Source: Heterostelium multicystogenum (lineage: Eukaryota > Evosea > Eumycetozoa > Acytosteliales > Acytosteliaceae). From it: DNA of 64,000 bases. A program made the translations under genes and the position numbers. Shown here piece after piece: positions 10,629 to 24,777 of the stretch. The stretch spans positions 62,001 to 126,000 of the forward strand of contig RCNN01000007.1 in NCBI GenBank assembly GCA_003667245.1. The letters run 5' to 3'. Under the pieces are notes generated by a model, which was not told where the DNA came from, did no database searches, and saw nothing but the letters and a program-made list of their open reading frames with translations. How positions within the stretch are numbered: the first letter of the stretch is position 1; each line of letters opens with the position of its first letter.

Positions 10629-13600
10629 ATGTCCGGAAATCAGAATAAACAATTAGGAAAAAGAACATCTAAAAATGGTAAATATCATATCCACCTATAC
10701 AAAAAAAACAAAACAAACAAAAAACAAAAAAAACAAAATGAAACTTCACACACCCTATTTTGATCATTTTTGGACCCTGATGATGATAACCATATTAATA
10801 TTAAATTTTTGCTATTGACCAATTCATTGATTGATTGGGATTAATTTATTATTAAAAGGACCTCCTATGGATTTAGAGGTTGTGGCATTGGGTGCTGCAA
10901 ACAGAAAGAAACCAGCATCTGTGTCACCAGCTGGCTCTGGCGTCACAGTGGTAACGCCTCCAAATATAGGTGGAAAATCACTGGAAGCAGACGAAAAAGA
11001 TACATACGCATCACATGGTGTCACCCAGCAATGAGCACCAGAATAAGAAATTGAAATCGGAAAATATATCAACGATTCAGCCCCCACAGTTGGGCGTTTC
11101 GCCAATGATGCAGCAACAAACAGTTCACACAACAAATGCAGCAACCGTCAATGGTCGTTGCACCTCCAAATATTTTGCAGCAGATGCCATCACAGCAACA
11201 GCAGCAGCAACAGCAACAGCAGATGCAACAGATGTTACAGCAGCAGCAGAGAGGTGCAGGACCAATCCCCCAGCCATCTCTATCGACCAATGAAATTTCT
11301 GCAATATTGGAAGGACTGGCAAATGCAGATGTCAATGAAATAAACAACAGTAGTAATGGCGATAGAGAAAAACTTATGAGGACAATGAGACTAGTACTGC
11401 AGTCATTCAAGACAATGCCCGCAGCAAATGCAAATGCGCTCCAATCTGAGCCATATCTCTCACTTATCAATCTTGCAAAGCGATTACCACAGCTGTTTGC
11501 CTCCCAGGAGCTACTGGAGTCCCTCCTGCTACTACTGAGGAGAGATCCCACTCAGATTGGACAGCAAAAGAAGAACAATCTTTCTATGGTCTTGGCGTGC
11601 AACTTATTGATGATAGCATATGACAGTGTACGTGACTGGCCAATCCAGCTGTTTGCAGCGTATATCGATGATGCTGTAGGTGATCGTCTCTGGGTAGACG
11701 ATCAAAACTGTAAAAATTTCACAACCAATATATTGAATTCACTTCCAAACAAAACGACAGCAACTCCGACACCAACCACTGTCGTTCCTCCCCCGATTAC
11801 CTCAAACTCAGCCAAACCATCACCTCTCACCTCACCACCTCTCAATACAAGTGGATCGACTATTCCACTTGCTGCTGCAACCGGAGCAACAGGAACTATT
11901 AATACAGACGACGATGAAGTTGAAGAGGAAATTATATCGTCCTCATCTTTTGGATCACAGCCAACATCAGCAAACAAACAAACAGCAGCTCCCCCTCCTA
12001 GTAACAATAGATTTTCACATTGTCAAGTTGACTTGATTAGATACGTAGTCCAACAGATTCGATCCACAAATATATCATTTAATGCAAGAGGACTGGTAAA
12101 GACTGTTGATGCTTACAGTTGGATATAAAGAGTCCAGGTGGAAGGATCGACTCTGGTGGAAGCACTTCTTAGCAATCAGAATGTATTTAGACCGGCGAAA
12201 GAGTATTTAACAGCACTTGTCGCCAACTGTACCGAAACAACACCCGAAGACTTAAAAACTGTTCAAACACTCATGAGAATCAATGTAGCATCGGCTCACA
12301 CTGAAGTCATTCCGACACTACTGGCCAACAACCCTGGATACACTGGAGTTGCACTCCGACAAGCAGTAGAGATTGAGCTCGACGTATCGTCAGCCTCCCA
12401 TCAACCCAAATCAAAGCTGGCAACCATATTTAGACACTTGACGCCTTTGCGTGGAGAGGAAGAGCTGGCATCAATCTTCAAGGAGCTAGCATTGCGCGAC
12501 GATTACTTGAAGCTTGCATCGAAAATGATCGTCCGAAAGATTCTAAAGAACTTTGTACAGGTTAATCTAGTTTATTTCTTTGTGCAACTGACCGATTTGT
12601 CGAAAGACGAAATGTATATAACACGTGACCCTCAGACTAAAGATCGATGGGCACAGCACATGATTCACATCATGTGTCAGATCCTCCTGATGACACCTGG
12701 TATCACTGAAATTTCAAAAGACGTCAATAATATGAGATTGACACTGTCCCAAGTAACAACTTCAGCGATAACATGGTGCTCCTCCCTCATTGACATTGTC
12801 ATTTCAAATCCCTCCGACCTGATTGACTTTATCAAAAAGCTTCTCTTTATTGATCCCATAAACTCATATGTAGGTCTACCAACAACAACAACCGCCTCAA
12901 CAAGCATCAATACTAACATTTCATTATTAGTTCCCAATCCCAAATGCAATAATAGATATCGATAGAAATGCATATCGTATTTTGTCCACTGAAGTACAGG
13001 TACACCAAGTGGCTATAGATACTTTGTTGACATTGGCGTTTGAATACAACTTGGACCGTAGAGTTATACTTGAGTTCATAGACAGCATCTTGCGTCGATC
13101 ACTCTCAGTGCTTTCAAGTTTGGAATTTCATCCAACATCACAAATCAGACACTGGGAGAATCTATTCTTCAGCTCTCAGAGATTGCAGGCACTCAACAGG
13201 TTCTGGGAGATACTAGAATATCGTTTGCTCCGCTTTTTTGGCAGGCTGCAACCACAGTCTGTCTGCTGTCTTGTCTGGCTCCATCGGTGGTTGGAAGCTA
13301 TTCTGGAGCAATTGCCCGACGATTCGCGTACTCCTCGAGATGGTTATCACTCGATCATGGAAATTCCCACCATACCAATCAAAGTCCATATCTTCCAATC
13401 AGTTTCAAATCAATGATCTCAACTTAAAAAACAAAGAAATAGAATTGGCTACCAGTAAGTAGTGCCGGTACTTTGTCCAATAGTTTATTTCTAACTAACC
13501 TATTCCACTCCAGAGTATCAACAACTGTCGCAAATCGATTTCATTTTGTTCAGCTTACAATCATTTGCGAGAAAACCGCCTGATGAGATTATAGAAAGAA

Positions 13601-16600
13601 TTCAGAGATTGGATACAGATTTTCATTTAGATTTTCATTGTGTGCATGTCGATCACCAGATTACTTGTTGGAGATCATGGCCAATCAGGACAGCAGGCAA
13701 GTCATGTCATGGCTAAATCCAATTATCCACAATGACCCTCGTACCCTCGACATTCTTCCACCGGTCTGCCTCGCAGAAGTTCTAATGTCAAACACAGCTC
13801 GACCCCCAACTTCAGATGGCGACTCCATCATCATTCCTTTCGGTTGCTCCCAAACTGCTTTCCCGAATTAACCACTTTTTCAACTCGACCAGCTCGTCCC
13901 AGCCAACGATTGACATTATTCGCTTCTTTTGTACACATTTCGCATCACCGTCTCCCAACACTCGACAGATGGCCAAATCAGCTATCAACTCGCTTCCAAT
14001 CATCAGTTCAAACTCCACAACATCACCAAATCCTTCCACAGCTCCCGTATCAACACAACCTGAAGAATTTCAGTGGTTGGACCGCATTTCTCAGCTGCAT
14101 TGGCGTCGTCAATCACTGGAATTGTTCAGCAGTCACTCCGATCCGCACTCCAAGTCGAAACTGATGTCGACACTCTTTGCGCATATATTAACTACCTATA
14201 CACTTCCTCAGTTTCTTTGTCAAACATCCATACCTTGGCCATGGACATTGGTCGTCTATTAATGAAACGTGATGTCATTGCAAGATATCTACTGAACAGC
14301 CCAATCATCACTATCATTTTTGATATAATGCTGGTGTCACTAAAGTATAACGATTCCAGCAATACATATTAGATGAGATTAAACAACTCAAAACACAGTT
14401 TCAGCAGTCAAGTGAATCGACACCTTCGCATCAAAACCCAACCTACTACTCCGTAGTTTCACTGTTGGCACCAGAGGATTTGTCTATAGTCAGTTGGAAA
14501 ATATCAGACAACCAAAGCATTTCCATCCCCAGAGTGATATTGAACGTCATCATCAAATTTGTGGCACTGGTCGAGAGTAATCGTGTCAATGGACAACTCT
14601 ATAGACTGGTCGACCAGATTTCTGCTCGTCCACTCGCTCCAGCCCTTGATTACTATGAATCTAGCATAGAAAACGCTTATTCCAGCAAAAAACAATGCCG
14701 TCTGATCAACTCTGAGCAGCTTGCTCTTCTCATTCTCAAGAGCGAGGTTGGAGGATTAATTGAGCAGTCAGTGTCGATTCTCACACAACCACAACAGCTT
14801 GAGCAGTTTATCTCGTATTCAGTGTCACCTCCTGCTCGTGAAGCTCTGGGTAGAGCGCTCGACCAGTCTATTGATCGAATAGAATGGAGCGTTTTTAATG
14901 GACAACTCAATGAAACACCACAGCAAATCAAACAGTCATCTCTGCATACAAAAGGAATGGAATGAAGTCGGGTAACAAAGTGCTAGCTTATCTTGACAAG
15001 CTGATTGCAACTTCACCAAGCACCTCAAGCAAAACAGCATCACTTTTGGAAGCAGGAGCAAGAAGTAACAAGCAAAACCGACTACTCAATCAGTTTGTTA
15101 AAGACGAGTTGGACAATAATCAAAAACAAAGCAAGATCTTAGATGGAATGAAAGTAGATTTTAAGCAGGCAGCTCAAAAATCAAAGAATATCGATGGTGA
15201 TGTGAAAATGGATACAGAAAAGCCATCTGTTTCCAGTGAAATCCCATTGTTGAAACTGAGTCAATTGATGATAGATGGTTCCAATAGATCACCAAGCGAA
15301 ATAGTTATAATGGTCGACAGTGCAAATTCAATTGAAGTCGACATTGATAATGATTCACTTTCATTCCAACTTTCTGAAACCATTGTGTCCATGGCATCAA
15401 TGACAATTGACAGCAACAATGAAAAGAATTATAACTTTGAAAAGTTCATTGGCAAGTTGTTTGGAGCAATATACTCCAATTCAAGCGACACCACAACTTC
15501 GACGAATCACATCAATGGATATCACAAGAAAGAGGAAAAACAACAATCAAGTATTAGTATCAAACATGCCTATATATTTAGAGGAATAGTTAGCGCCATT
15601 GTCAAACTGTCGGATCGCGTCAAGCTTTCAGAGAATGCAGGTGTTGTGGGACTTTTGTTGGACTGGTTGTTGATGCTAATGCCGCAATGCTCGGTCGAGT
15701 CTGATGTCGTAGAAGCACTATTTGGACTAATGTTTTGAACGTCCTCTTGGTCAGCTGTCGTCAGTACCCTACTCAACACTTCTACGATCCCACTGCATCC
15801 ACAATACAACATGGCGCATGCTGTCCCTCATGATATCGACATTTACTCGCCATCAGTCTCACAATCACAAACAACTCGACTACTCTGCTCTTCTTTCATT
15901 TATCAGCGCCTACCATGCCCACCCGCGCTCCTCAGCTCCTTATTACCTCGCCAACAGCAACAGCAGTAACAACAAGCAATCACGACAACTCGATGCTTCA
16001 ACGCTACACTACATTACACCCTACACAACAAGGACACTGGCCGACTATATCATTAAAGAGATGAATTGGCAACGACAATCCCACAAACAGTTCTTGCCAA
16101 ACGATCGATCCTCCTCAACTCTTCGTCTTCCATATCAGAGGAGAATCTAGTTACTCTGTCGCTGCACCTTAGCAACACTAAATCATCACCTACACTTGCA
16201 CACCTCATTCTCCTTCAGCTCTATTATATTTTCCCCGACTCTGTGAAATCAAACATCTACAACTACTCTCCAAACTTCAAGCTCCTGCAGCAGCAAGCAC
16301 CTTTTGATGAAAGCACAGGCGATGAAGATATTCCACATACTCAACTGGACACAGCCATACACACAGTCACACTGAAACTACACGAGCAAGAGTTTAGAAA
16401 CGAAGGCTTCATTCTCTTCAAGAAGTTGTCTATCAACCACCCTGAACTAATCTCCGCACACCTACCAACGATCTATACCTTATTTGCAGGAAGAAACTAT
16501 CAGAATCTTCAACAGTTCATTCAGAAGCGATATCACATACTATTCACCCAGATGCTGGAGATACTTGATATTCTCAATCCTTTTTGTATTCAATGTAATG

Positions 16601-17638
16601 TATAACATACACTAAACTACCACTAATGAAATATCTACAATATTTCTAACCTTACCTTAATCACCTATAGAGTATATACATGGAGAAGATATTGAATGAA
16701 TACTTTGCATTCTTTAGCAATGTAAAGTCATTCTTTGAGGAGCTAGTACCTTTTATTTCTAGATTCACCAGCTTCCTATTGACCTATACATCTAATGGTA
16801 GACTATCTGCCAACATTGTAAATAGAAATCACGATATACTTATGTATGTATCCTATACTATCCATGAACTCAAGATGAAATTATTGACGTAATTACTAAT
16901 TAACTAACTTATATCCAGTACACTATCGAATTTGTATCAAAATATATATATTATAAAGACTCTGGTTAATAAGTTCTTGCCTCCTTCCACTTCATTATCA
17001 TCATTTAAATCACAGCAAAATCAACAGCAGCAACAGCAACATGTTGCTTCACCTTTTATCAGTGGAACCAGTCTTGGTCAGAATAAAGATAATCAACAAC
17101 TACAGCAGCAACAGGCTAGGATTGTACAGCTAAAGAATGATTTAGTAGTCATGCAACAGCAGCAGCAACAGTCCAAAACGATGATAAACTATTGAAGCTA
17201 CTGGAAGATATTGAAAGAATCAGTTTACACTGTGCCATCAGTACTTTTCAACTTTGTTGATCAAATTACATCACTGTTGGTATCAAACAGCCAGCCAATT
17301 CGATCCATTTCCTATTTCCTGCTATTGAGACACCTCAACAACTCACCAAAACTCAGCGACACAATCATCGACATCTATCTCCTATGCTTCAAACATCCAA
17401 CCCCGAAGTTGTTAAATCAGCTCTCATCTATTCATCACAATTTTATAACTTCTCTCAAGGTAACTACATATAGCATTCAATATATCACAAGCAAGCCATA
17501 TTAATACATATATTATTCCCTCATACTTTACTTCATATAGACTGTTCAGAGTATCTAATACAACAGATTTTGAAATATGGTGGTAGAGAATCATATAATG
17601 AGATCAAAAAGATCATATCCCCTTTTATCAAAACTTAA
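10629..17638 (+). CDS. ints1: Integrator complex subunit 1 (INTS1), multi-exon, many apparent frameshifts
   Basis: About 7 kb encodes a scaffold of roughly 2,200 residues, the usual INTS1 size. Exon 1 (10629-10677, MSGNQNKQLGKRTSKN) joins 10859. The low-complexity Gln region leads into the INTS1 core: RDWPIQLFAAYIDDAVGDR then LWVDDQNCKNF (DUF3677), LTVGYKESRW, EYLTALVANC, FWQAATTVCLLSCLAPSVVG, LFWSNCPTIRVLLEMVITRS, RSPDYLLEIMANQDSRQVM, LSRINHFFN and RSALQVETDVDTLCAYI. The C-terminus ends LIQQILKYGG...ISPFIKT. Good introns lie at 12870-12930 and 13455-13513, with others near 16.6, 16.9 and 17.47 kb. The frame changes at least ten times elsewhere (for example about 11.02, 11.12, 12.11, 12.13, 13.23, 13.29, 13.64, 14.07, 14.37, 14.96 and 17.26 kb), each time resuming conserved sequence. 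INTS1 anchors the nuclear Integrator, which cleaves snRNA and paused Pol II transcripts. Confidence 0.85.
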
Positions 17639-18677
17639 TAAACAATAGCCAACAGCAACAACTCATCATCATCAACGATAATAACTGTATATATATATAT
17701 ACACATTAATAAACATAAGTGTAGTTAATAATGTACTTGACAATAATAATCTAAAATGGATATTGAATAGTGTTATTAATTTGTATGTATACATTATTTT
17801 TCCCTTCATCTCCAATTTCTTCAAGAGAAAGGTCAGATTTTTAATTTTGTGATATCAAGCTTTTGGATACGAAGGAAACAAGATTGAAAGTGTGTTTTTC
17901 CAAACAGACAATATTCAATGAAATCGATAATTTAAAATTGTTCAATAATTAAAAGTAGTCAGTTACCCCCCAAGGTAATAACTCTCCAACATTATTTCCA
18001 TGGACCAATTTGGATCGTGAGGAAAGTACAAGTTTTTCATATAGTTGCAAATCGATGATATGTTTGCCACTAAAATTAGATAAAAAACCAACACATTTTC
18101 AAAGTTTTGAAAATTTTAAAAATTTTTTGATGAAAGTAGTAGCTGATAGCACGGGTGTTTTGCAAAAAAACAGTCACCAAAAAAAAAATAATAAAAGAAA
18201 ATTTAAAAAGTTATAAACAAATAATAACCATTTAATAATGATATGATAGCAATAATCATCAACACCAGCACTAACATTAATTGCACTTATACTCACCCAC
18301 ACACACAAACACACATACCCTTACTTATTTATAAATAAATTTGATTTTGTATTGTTACTTACTTAAACTTTTAGATTTAACAATAACATCGAAGCAGCAC
18401 AAGCATAATTATCATCATTATCATCCATCATCAATCCTCATCATTAATCAATCTATCACATCATCATCATCATCATCAACTTTAGTATAAATATAAAAAT
18501 ACTATATAGTTAAAATTGTATATCTTTTACAAAAAAAAAACAATTAAAAAACAAACTAAACAATAATAGTAATAAAATAGGAGATATATTTATTTATATT
18601 TATTTATTTATTATTTATTTATAATTTGTTCGACATACTGTTTGAATTAAATAGCAATATTAAAAGAGTGAATAACA
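17639..18677. other. intergenic, AT-rich
   Basis: A 68-codon plus ORF at 18010-18216 is Lys/Phe-rich and ends in a poly-A derived Lys tail. I do not support it as a gene. The rest is A/T spacer with CATCAT runs in the leader of the Kelch gene. Confidence 0.45.
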
Positions 18678-20884
18678 ATGGATAGTGACTATATAGATGT
18701 CGATAACATAAATGGAAATGGTGGTATTGCTAATAATAAAGCTCACACAATGAACTCCAATGGTGTTGGTGGTAGTGGTGTTGTTGGAATCTGCAAACGA
18801 GTGGTGGTTTGGACATTAATATTATAAATGGAAACGTCAGCAGTGGCTTATCGATAAACAGTAACAATAGCCCCAGTGTCGCCCAGAATAGCGGCACCTA
18901 TCGGCTGAAAAAAAAAGATTGACGAACTGCTTAACCTCTATTGCCGAAATGAGCAGGCAGATCGACCACCTCAACGACGACGAAATCAAGCTGAACAACC
19001 ACTACCGCGAAATCTACGATCAGATTCGTCAGCAGGAAATGGTGTCGCGCAAGTCAATCACAGACGAGCGCAACCGACTCGACAAGAGTGTCGCCGACCT
19101 CTTTGACCAGATCAACAAGATATCCGATCGACTACACTCACAGAACGAGCTGTCGGTAGGCACCGACTCGCGAATTGAAAGCACCAAGATTGCCATGTCA
19201 AACAAACGAAAGCACTTTGCTGAGCAAACTGGAAACATAACGTCGGTCTACGACAGCATGGTAGCAAGCAACACCATCAAGGAGCCCAAGATCACGAATC
19301 TCATGGAGTCGATGCGCTCCTTCAACAACACCATCACCAAAATCACCAAAAACTACAATGTCAACAACACTTTCTCAAAACAGCTTGAAGTATACAATCT
19401 GCAGCAACAACCGCAAATCAATCAATCTCCTCCACCTCCCCATCATCATTATCAGCCAGCACTTAGTATACCAAATCAACCGCCTCCACCTCCTCCAGCA
19501 ACAATATCAGCAACAGCAACCAATGGTCACACCTCCATCTCAATCGCCGCCACAATCGTCGCAACCACAGCCTATATATCAACAATCACCTCAACAACAC
19601 CAATCTCAAATCCACCAACAGCAGCAGCTGCCAATAAATAGTAGTAAATCTGTATCAAAATCTAAATCCACAGACTCAGCAATCACCAGCCAATATCCCA
19701 ATTACACTACCCAAGTCGGTTAGAAGTGGAGAATCACTTTTGGTTGGCGCTGAAAAAGTAATATAGTAAATCAGTCAAGGATAGAAAGGGAGAGAGAGCG
19801 CACCGTAAGCTCGTCTACATCGAACGGCGTTAAGGTCGTGAATCGCACCGACAACTCCAAGAACACCACCTACATCATCAACGGTGGACGTGTAATCGAT
19901 ACCAGCAACGCCAATCCAAATAACAAAATCGTAAAGATCATCAATAACTACAGCAACAAGCCCTCCAACAGTCCATCGAATGTACAGGTACAAAAGTTTA
20001 GCAATCAGTTTTTCACAATTGGAACCAATGGCAGCTTCATCTTTGACATGGCCTCTAACTCTTGGTATCAGTTCGACGACGATGAACGTGAGCGCAGATT
20101 CTACCCAATCAACTCTGTCGTCTCGATTGACGACCACATATTCATCTATGGTGGTGCCAACAAATCTCACACCTACTCACATTTTTCAACGAAAGACCTC
20201 AATTCACAGTCGTCCGGTGTCATTACAAACCGGTCAAGGTGGTGCAGGTGTCCTCGTGCTGCTACGATCATGACAAGTACATCTACCTGATTGGTGGCTA
20301 CTTTAAGGACCACATCCTGACACGTATCGACCGTTTCAACTTGGACCGATTTGAGTTTGAGCGCATCGGCGAGATGATCCAGCCAATCTGCCAGGCATTT
20401 TCATTCTTTTATCAGGGCGACATCTTCTTGGTGGGTGGACGTAACGAAGACGCAGAGATACGCTCCATCCTCAAGTATAATCCAAACACTTGTCAGTGTA
20501 CAGTATATTTAGACGACATTGGATTCGACAAGAGCATCATTTGCAAGCTGCTTCGATGGTGAAGACTTTATCTATGTGCTCGACAACAACTCGAGTTTCT
20601 TTGCCATTTCATTGTCACTCAAGTTCAAGATCCTCCTGAACTCACCAGAAACTGCTAGCAGTCCACTCAGCTCCAAGTATTCGATGATTCACTTTATCTC
20701 TAAGAGCAAAGACCCTGCCTATGCTGGCATGCGTCTGCTTTACTTTATTGGTGGAAAGACCTATGGAAACCATATCTACGACATCAAAAACAACAGGTGG
20801 ATCCAAGTTAAAGACTCTGATAAAGTAGTTAGAAGTTTTGATGGTGCTGTACAAACAATGATTGCCACCTCCGAAGAATCTTAG
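18678..20884 (+). CDS. coiled-coil plus Kelch-repeat protein, several apparent frameshifts
   Basis: The ATG at 18678 gives MDSDYIDVDNINGNGG and a Gly/Asn-rich leader. After a shift near 18.79 kb and another at the nine-A run near 18.91 kb, a coiled coil follows (MSRQIDHLNDDEIKLNNHYR to NTFSKQLEVYN). A Pro/Gln-rich linker comes next, and then Kelch blades: SFIFDMASNSWYQF, DHIFIYGGANKSH, KYIYLIGGYFKDHI, DIFLVGGRNEDAEIRSI, LYFIGGKTYGNHIYDIKNNR. Frames change again near 19.7, 20.2 and 20.55 kb while blades continue. Dictyostelids have a family of B-box/coiled-coil/Kelch proteins, but here no B-box cysteines are visible upstream of the coil. The Kelch propeller suggests a protein-binding scaffold; the partner is unknown. 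The gene may be intact with assembly errors. Confidence 0.65.
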
Positions 20885-22512
20885 ATCGATCGCATCATAA
20901 CACACAACCAACCTAATCAACCAACCAAACATCCATCCATCCAATCAACAACATCATCACCAATCACCTATTTAATCACCACCAAGCAAACAAACAAAAA
21001 CCAATCCTCTCCTCTAATAGATAACAACAAACAACAAACAACAAAACAAACATGTAAAACACAACTCAAATAAAACAAAATTAATTTATATTATTATTAG
21101 TACAACTTATAAATACTTTTAAAGCATATTAATTAATTTGCATAATTTTGCGATTCGCATTGTTTTTTTTAATTTGATAAATGGGGGGTATTGTTGCAAA
21201 AAACACAGTAATCATCATTTCGTTGTCAATATTATAATATTAATATATAATTGTTGCATGGCACACTGAGTTCTTGAAGAAATTTTCATTCATTTATTCA
21301 TTTTTTATTTATATTTTATATTAGAAATCTCATTGAGATAAATAGAGGTTTAAATAATAGAATCACTTGTTACTTTTATTCAAAGTAAATAGCAACATTT
21401 ATACTACATCAACAGTTGCAACAAACGCGTTTCAGTCAATTTCTTGAAATCAATCAATTACATTTGCAAAAAGGTAAACCTTAGAGCTGAATCACACCTC
21501 ACCTGATCATTTGATATAAATTTATTCAATGATTTATCCATATATGCCATTATCAAGCATGTTGTTATAAATAGTCTACAATAATAAAATTTAAAAAAAA
21601 TCACCAATCAAACAGGATTCTCTTCTCTATCCTGCATCCTTTTCTATATTTAAATTAATAATCATTCAAAACCACCATACATTCTTAGCATACTTAACCT
21701 ATTAATGAATAGCTCCATTCATTCAACGTACCACAGAAAAACAACAACAACATCTAAACAGTAACCCACACCATTAACATAATATTATTAGTGTTGGTTA
21801 GTTCAACCCAAACAAAGTAGAGCAAGTATAGGTGGGTGATGTACTAACAACAAACAACCACTACCACTACCACGACCACCACAAGAACAACAACTAACAA
21901 ACAACAAACAAACAGTTGAATACATGAGTTGGTTGTATTGTGTTAATAATAATATTGAGGACTACTTACCATCGTACAGTCAAGTTATATTCATTTTAAT
22001 TTCAATCATCTCATTTTTAATATTATTTATATATTTCTATTTTAATTGTTTGTAACTTTTTGACTTTATTCAATATCATTACATAATAATAATAACAACA
22101 ACAATAATAGTAGTAATAATAATAATAAATAGAATTCAAACAACGCAATTGATAAATAAGCTGGTGGAGACTAGTAAATATTAATTATATTATTATTACT
22201 ACCATTGAAGCACACTACAATTTATCAATTAAATATCTTATATCCTATGTTTTAATTTAATCTACAAGTTATTTATTTATTAACTTACAAATATTAGTAT
22301 TTGAGCCAATACAGATAGCATTCAGTTTATTTATTCCCATCTCTCACCTGTTTTTCAGATAATATTATCAACGACTCTTAATAGACTTGATTTGATCTCA
22401 ATAATTATCAAGTAATTAGTTGTCTCAATTGATATTAATTGTTTAGCTATTTTATTGTTATAAATATCATTAGGTTATATCTATTTATTAAATAAGTTCC
22501 TATTATACAACC
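20885..22512. other. intergenic, AT-rich (long)
   Basis: 1.6 kb with CAA/ACCA runs just after the Kelch gene and ATA/AAC trinucleotide tracts at 21840-21920 and 22085-22130. It probably holds the promoter and long 5' leader of the first bZIP gene. No exon is supported. Confidence 0.5.
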
Positions 22513-24777
22513 ATGATGTATTTCCAGACACAGCCAGTTGGCAATAATAACAATGGATATAATGGCCAACATGCTGAAAACAACGGTGCCTACAATCTTG
22601 AATATCTTAATCATGAAAATACCATGTTTCAAGGATATAATCAGATATTAAGTAATTTAAACTTGGCTCAGAACGGACAGATTATGCAGCAATTAAATAA
22701 TATCAATGTAATTCAACAACAACAGTTTCAACCACTTCAACCTCTTGATTATGGCGCAATTGTAAATGGCTATAACAACAATAATAATAGTAATAATAAT
22801 AACAATATATATTCTCAAAATCCTTTACAATGCCAACAACAGCAACAACCATTCCAACAACCGATTCCTCCAAATATGTCTCAGCACCAGGATCTACAAT
22901 TTCATAGCCACTATCGAGATTTAATTCAACCACAATTCAAAAAGAAATTAAATAATGCTGCTAATCTCTCAGAGGATGAGGTCCAATTCATGATACTTCA
23001 AGAGCAACAAACATTCTTGAAAGGCTTGTTGGAGGGTAATCATACAAATTCACCACCAAAATTACAGCCAAAACGATTCAAAATCTCGCAATACCACAAC
23101 TGGACCTGTCACCAATTCATTTGGCAGTAACACAACTACACCACCAATTGGATCCCCTGATATCTCACCTACTACTTTTAATGTCCAATATATGCAACAT
23201 TTACAAAATCAAATGCAACATCATCAGCCAACACAACAAAATACAAATTCTTCAACACCTCCATCTTGTGAATTAAACATAGACGAATCATCTTCTTCAT
23301 CACCACTGCATGGATATGACGATGTTTCAACCCCTATTGCAAACTACAATGCCATTCCTGAGAGTTTTTCGGGAGATCCTATCAATGATAAAGATAAGAA
23401 AAAACAAACACCAAATGCTTCACGTGACTACAGACAGCGAAAAAAAGAACACATTGCAGATGTCGAAAGAAGAGTTCAAGAGCTATCTTTAGAGAATCAA
23501 AGATTGAAAACAAGAGAACCAAGAGATGAAAAAAGGTTTCGCTCACAGATCTGATGAGACCAGACAGTTTCCACCAAGTTTCATTAGATTTCCAGAAACT
23601 TCTAGTTCGTCTTGCAGAATCTGTCATCAACAATTCACAAGAAAGTCGTGCCTTTGATCATTTAATGCAATTCTTTTTATTTTCAATGAAACTTAGATCA
23701 ACAGTAGTTGAGCGTGACATTGAAAAGATTATCAATCCAGAACTACAGGTAAATTTATTAATTTTCTATTATTAATTTCAAATTGTCTAACCTTTATTTT
23801 TATTATAGTTGAAATTGGTTTTCATGGGCTATACTCCACTGGCAGAATCATCTGCTGTTTGTGGAACACCTATGGCATCTTCTATTTGGTGGTCAAATTT
23901 CATAGAAGAAGTAGGATTGAGTGAAAGTCAAAGAAAATCAATTGAAGACCTTTGGCGCTACTATGTAAAAATAGCGATCAACTAAAGGAGGAGCGAGAGC
24001 AATTAGACGAACAAATCAAACAGCTATCACCATTCCCAAAGAGAACACTTCATTTCGATTCATCTCTATTTAATACTAGTCCAATTGAACATATCACCAG
24101 CAAACATGTAAATAATGAAAATACCCAAAACATAGACCAACAAACACCATCAATCGAGCTAAAACTTCAGAATCCACTTTTTTAATGCACTACATAAAAC
24201 TTCATCAATCTCACATTTGGTGCAATCTTCGCCATATGGACAAGCCAAACGTATTTTACCCGCCGATGCCAAGAACCCTTCGGATCCAGTTTATACAATG
24301 GAGCGGTCATCTCTGACTGTACTCGAGGTCCTAGAGATGGTGAAAAAATTGGAAAAGATGAAAATGAATTTTATTAAACATCGTAGAGTATGTAAATTTC
24401 CAAAGTCTGATATTTTCTATTTACTAACCAAACAACTCAAACAGAATATTTGCGAAATTGATATTGCTTTAACAAGAATTTTGACACCACTCCAAAATGC
24501 AAAGTTAATTCTCCAACTACACAATAGGCCTTTCATCGACATTGGATTGGTCGAACGGATCTCCAAGGTTTGGGAACTCTTCACACAACTCGTGAAAAAT
24601 CGTGATAAGCCAATACAACCCAAACTGATCCCAGGAAACAATAAGTTCAATTTCTTTGATTATATAGAGTCAGTTTCAGCACAAGAAGAGGTTAAGCTTG
24701 ACACCTTAAAAAATGTTTACGAGAAACTTTACCAATCGATATCGACTATAACCCCACCCACACCAAAAACCGAATAG
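22513..24777 (+). CDS. bZIP transcription factor A, upstream member of a tandem pair (frameshifts)
   Basis: The N-terminal half is Asn/Gln-rich. A conserved short helix, EDEVQFMILQEQQTFLKGLL, is shared with its downstream paralog. After a shift near 23.07 kb comes the basic region and zipper: NASRDYRQRKKEHIADVERR then VQELSLENQRLK. After another shift near 23.51 kb there is a helical C-terminal region (LLVRLAESVINNSQESRAFD, KLRSTVVERDIEKIINPELQ), an intron (about 23751-23809), then MGYTPLAESSAVCGTPMASS with IWWSNF. The final part contains an in-frame 57-base intron (24388-24444) and DIALTRILTPLQNAKLILQL. The paralog aligns along the whole length, which is why I join the frames (shifts also near 23.97 and 24.19 kb). 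It is a DNA-binding regulator acting in the nucleus. Targets are unknown. Confidence 0.75.

Noticed and set aside
18010..18216. 68-codon plus ORF with Lys-rich tail
   Set aside because: The tail comes from a poly-A run, and there is no domain or codon bias.
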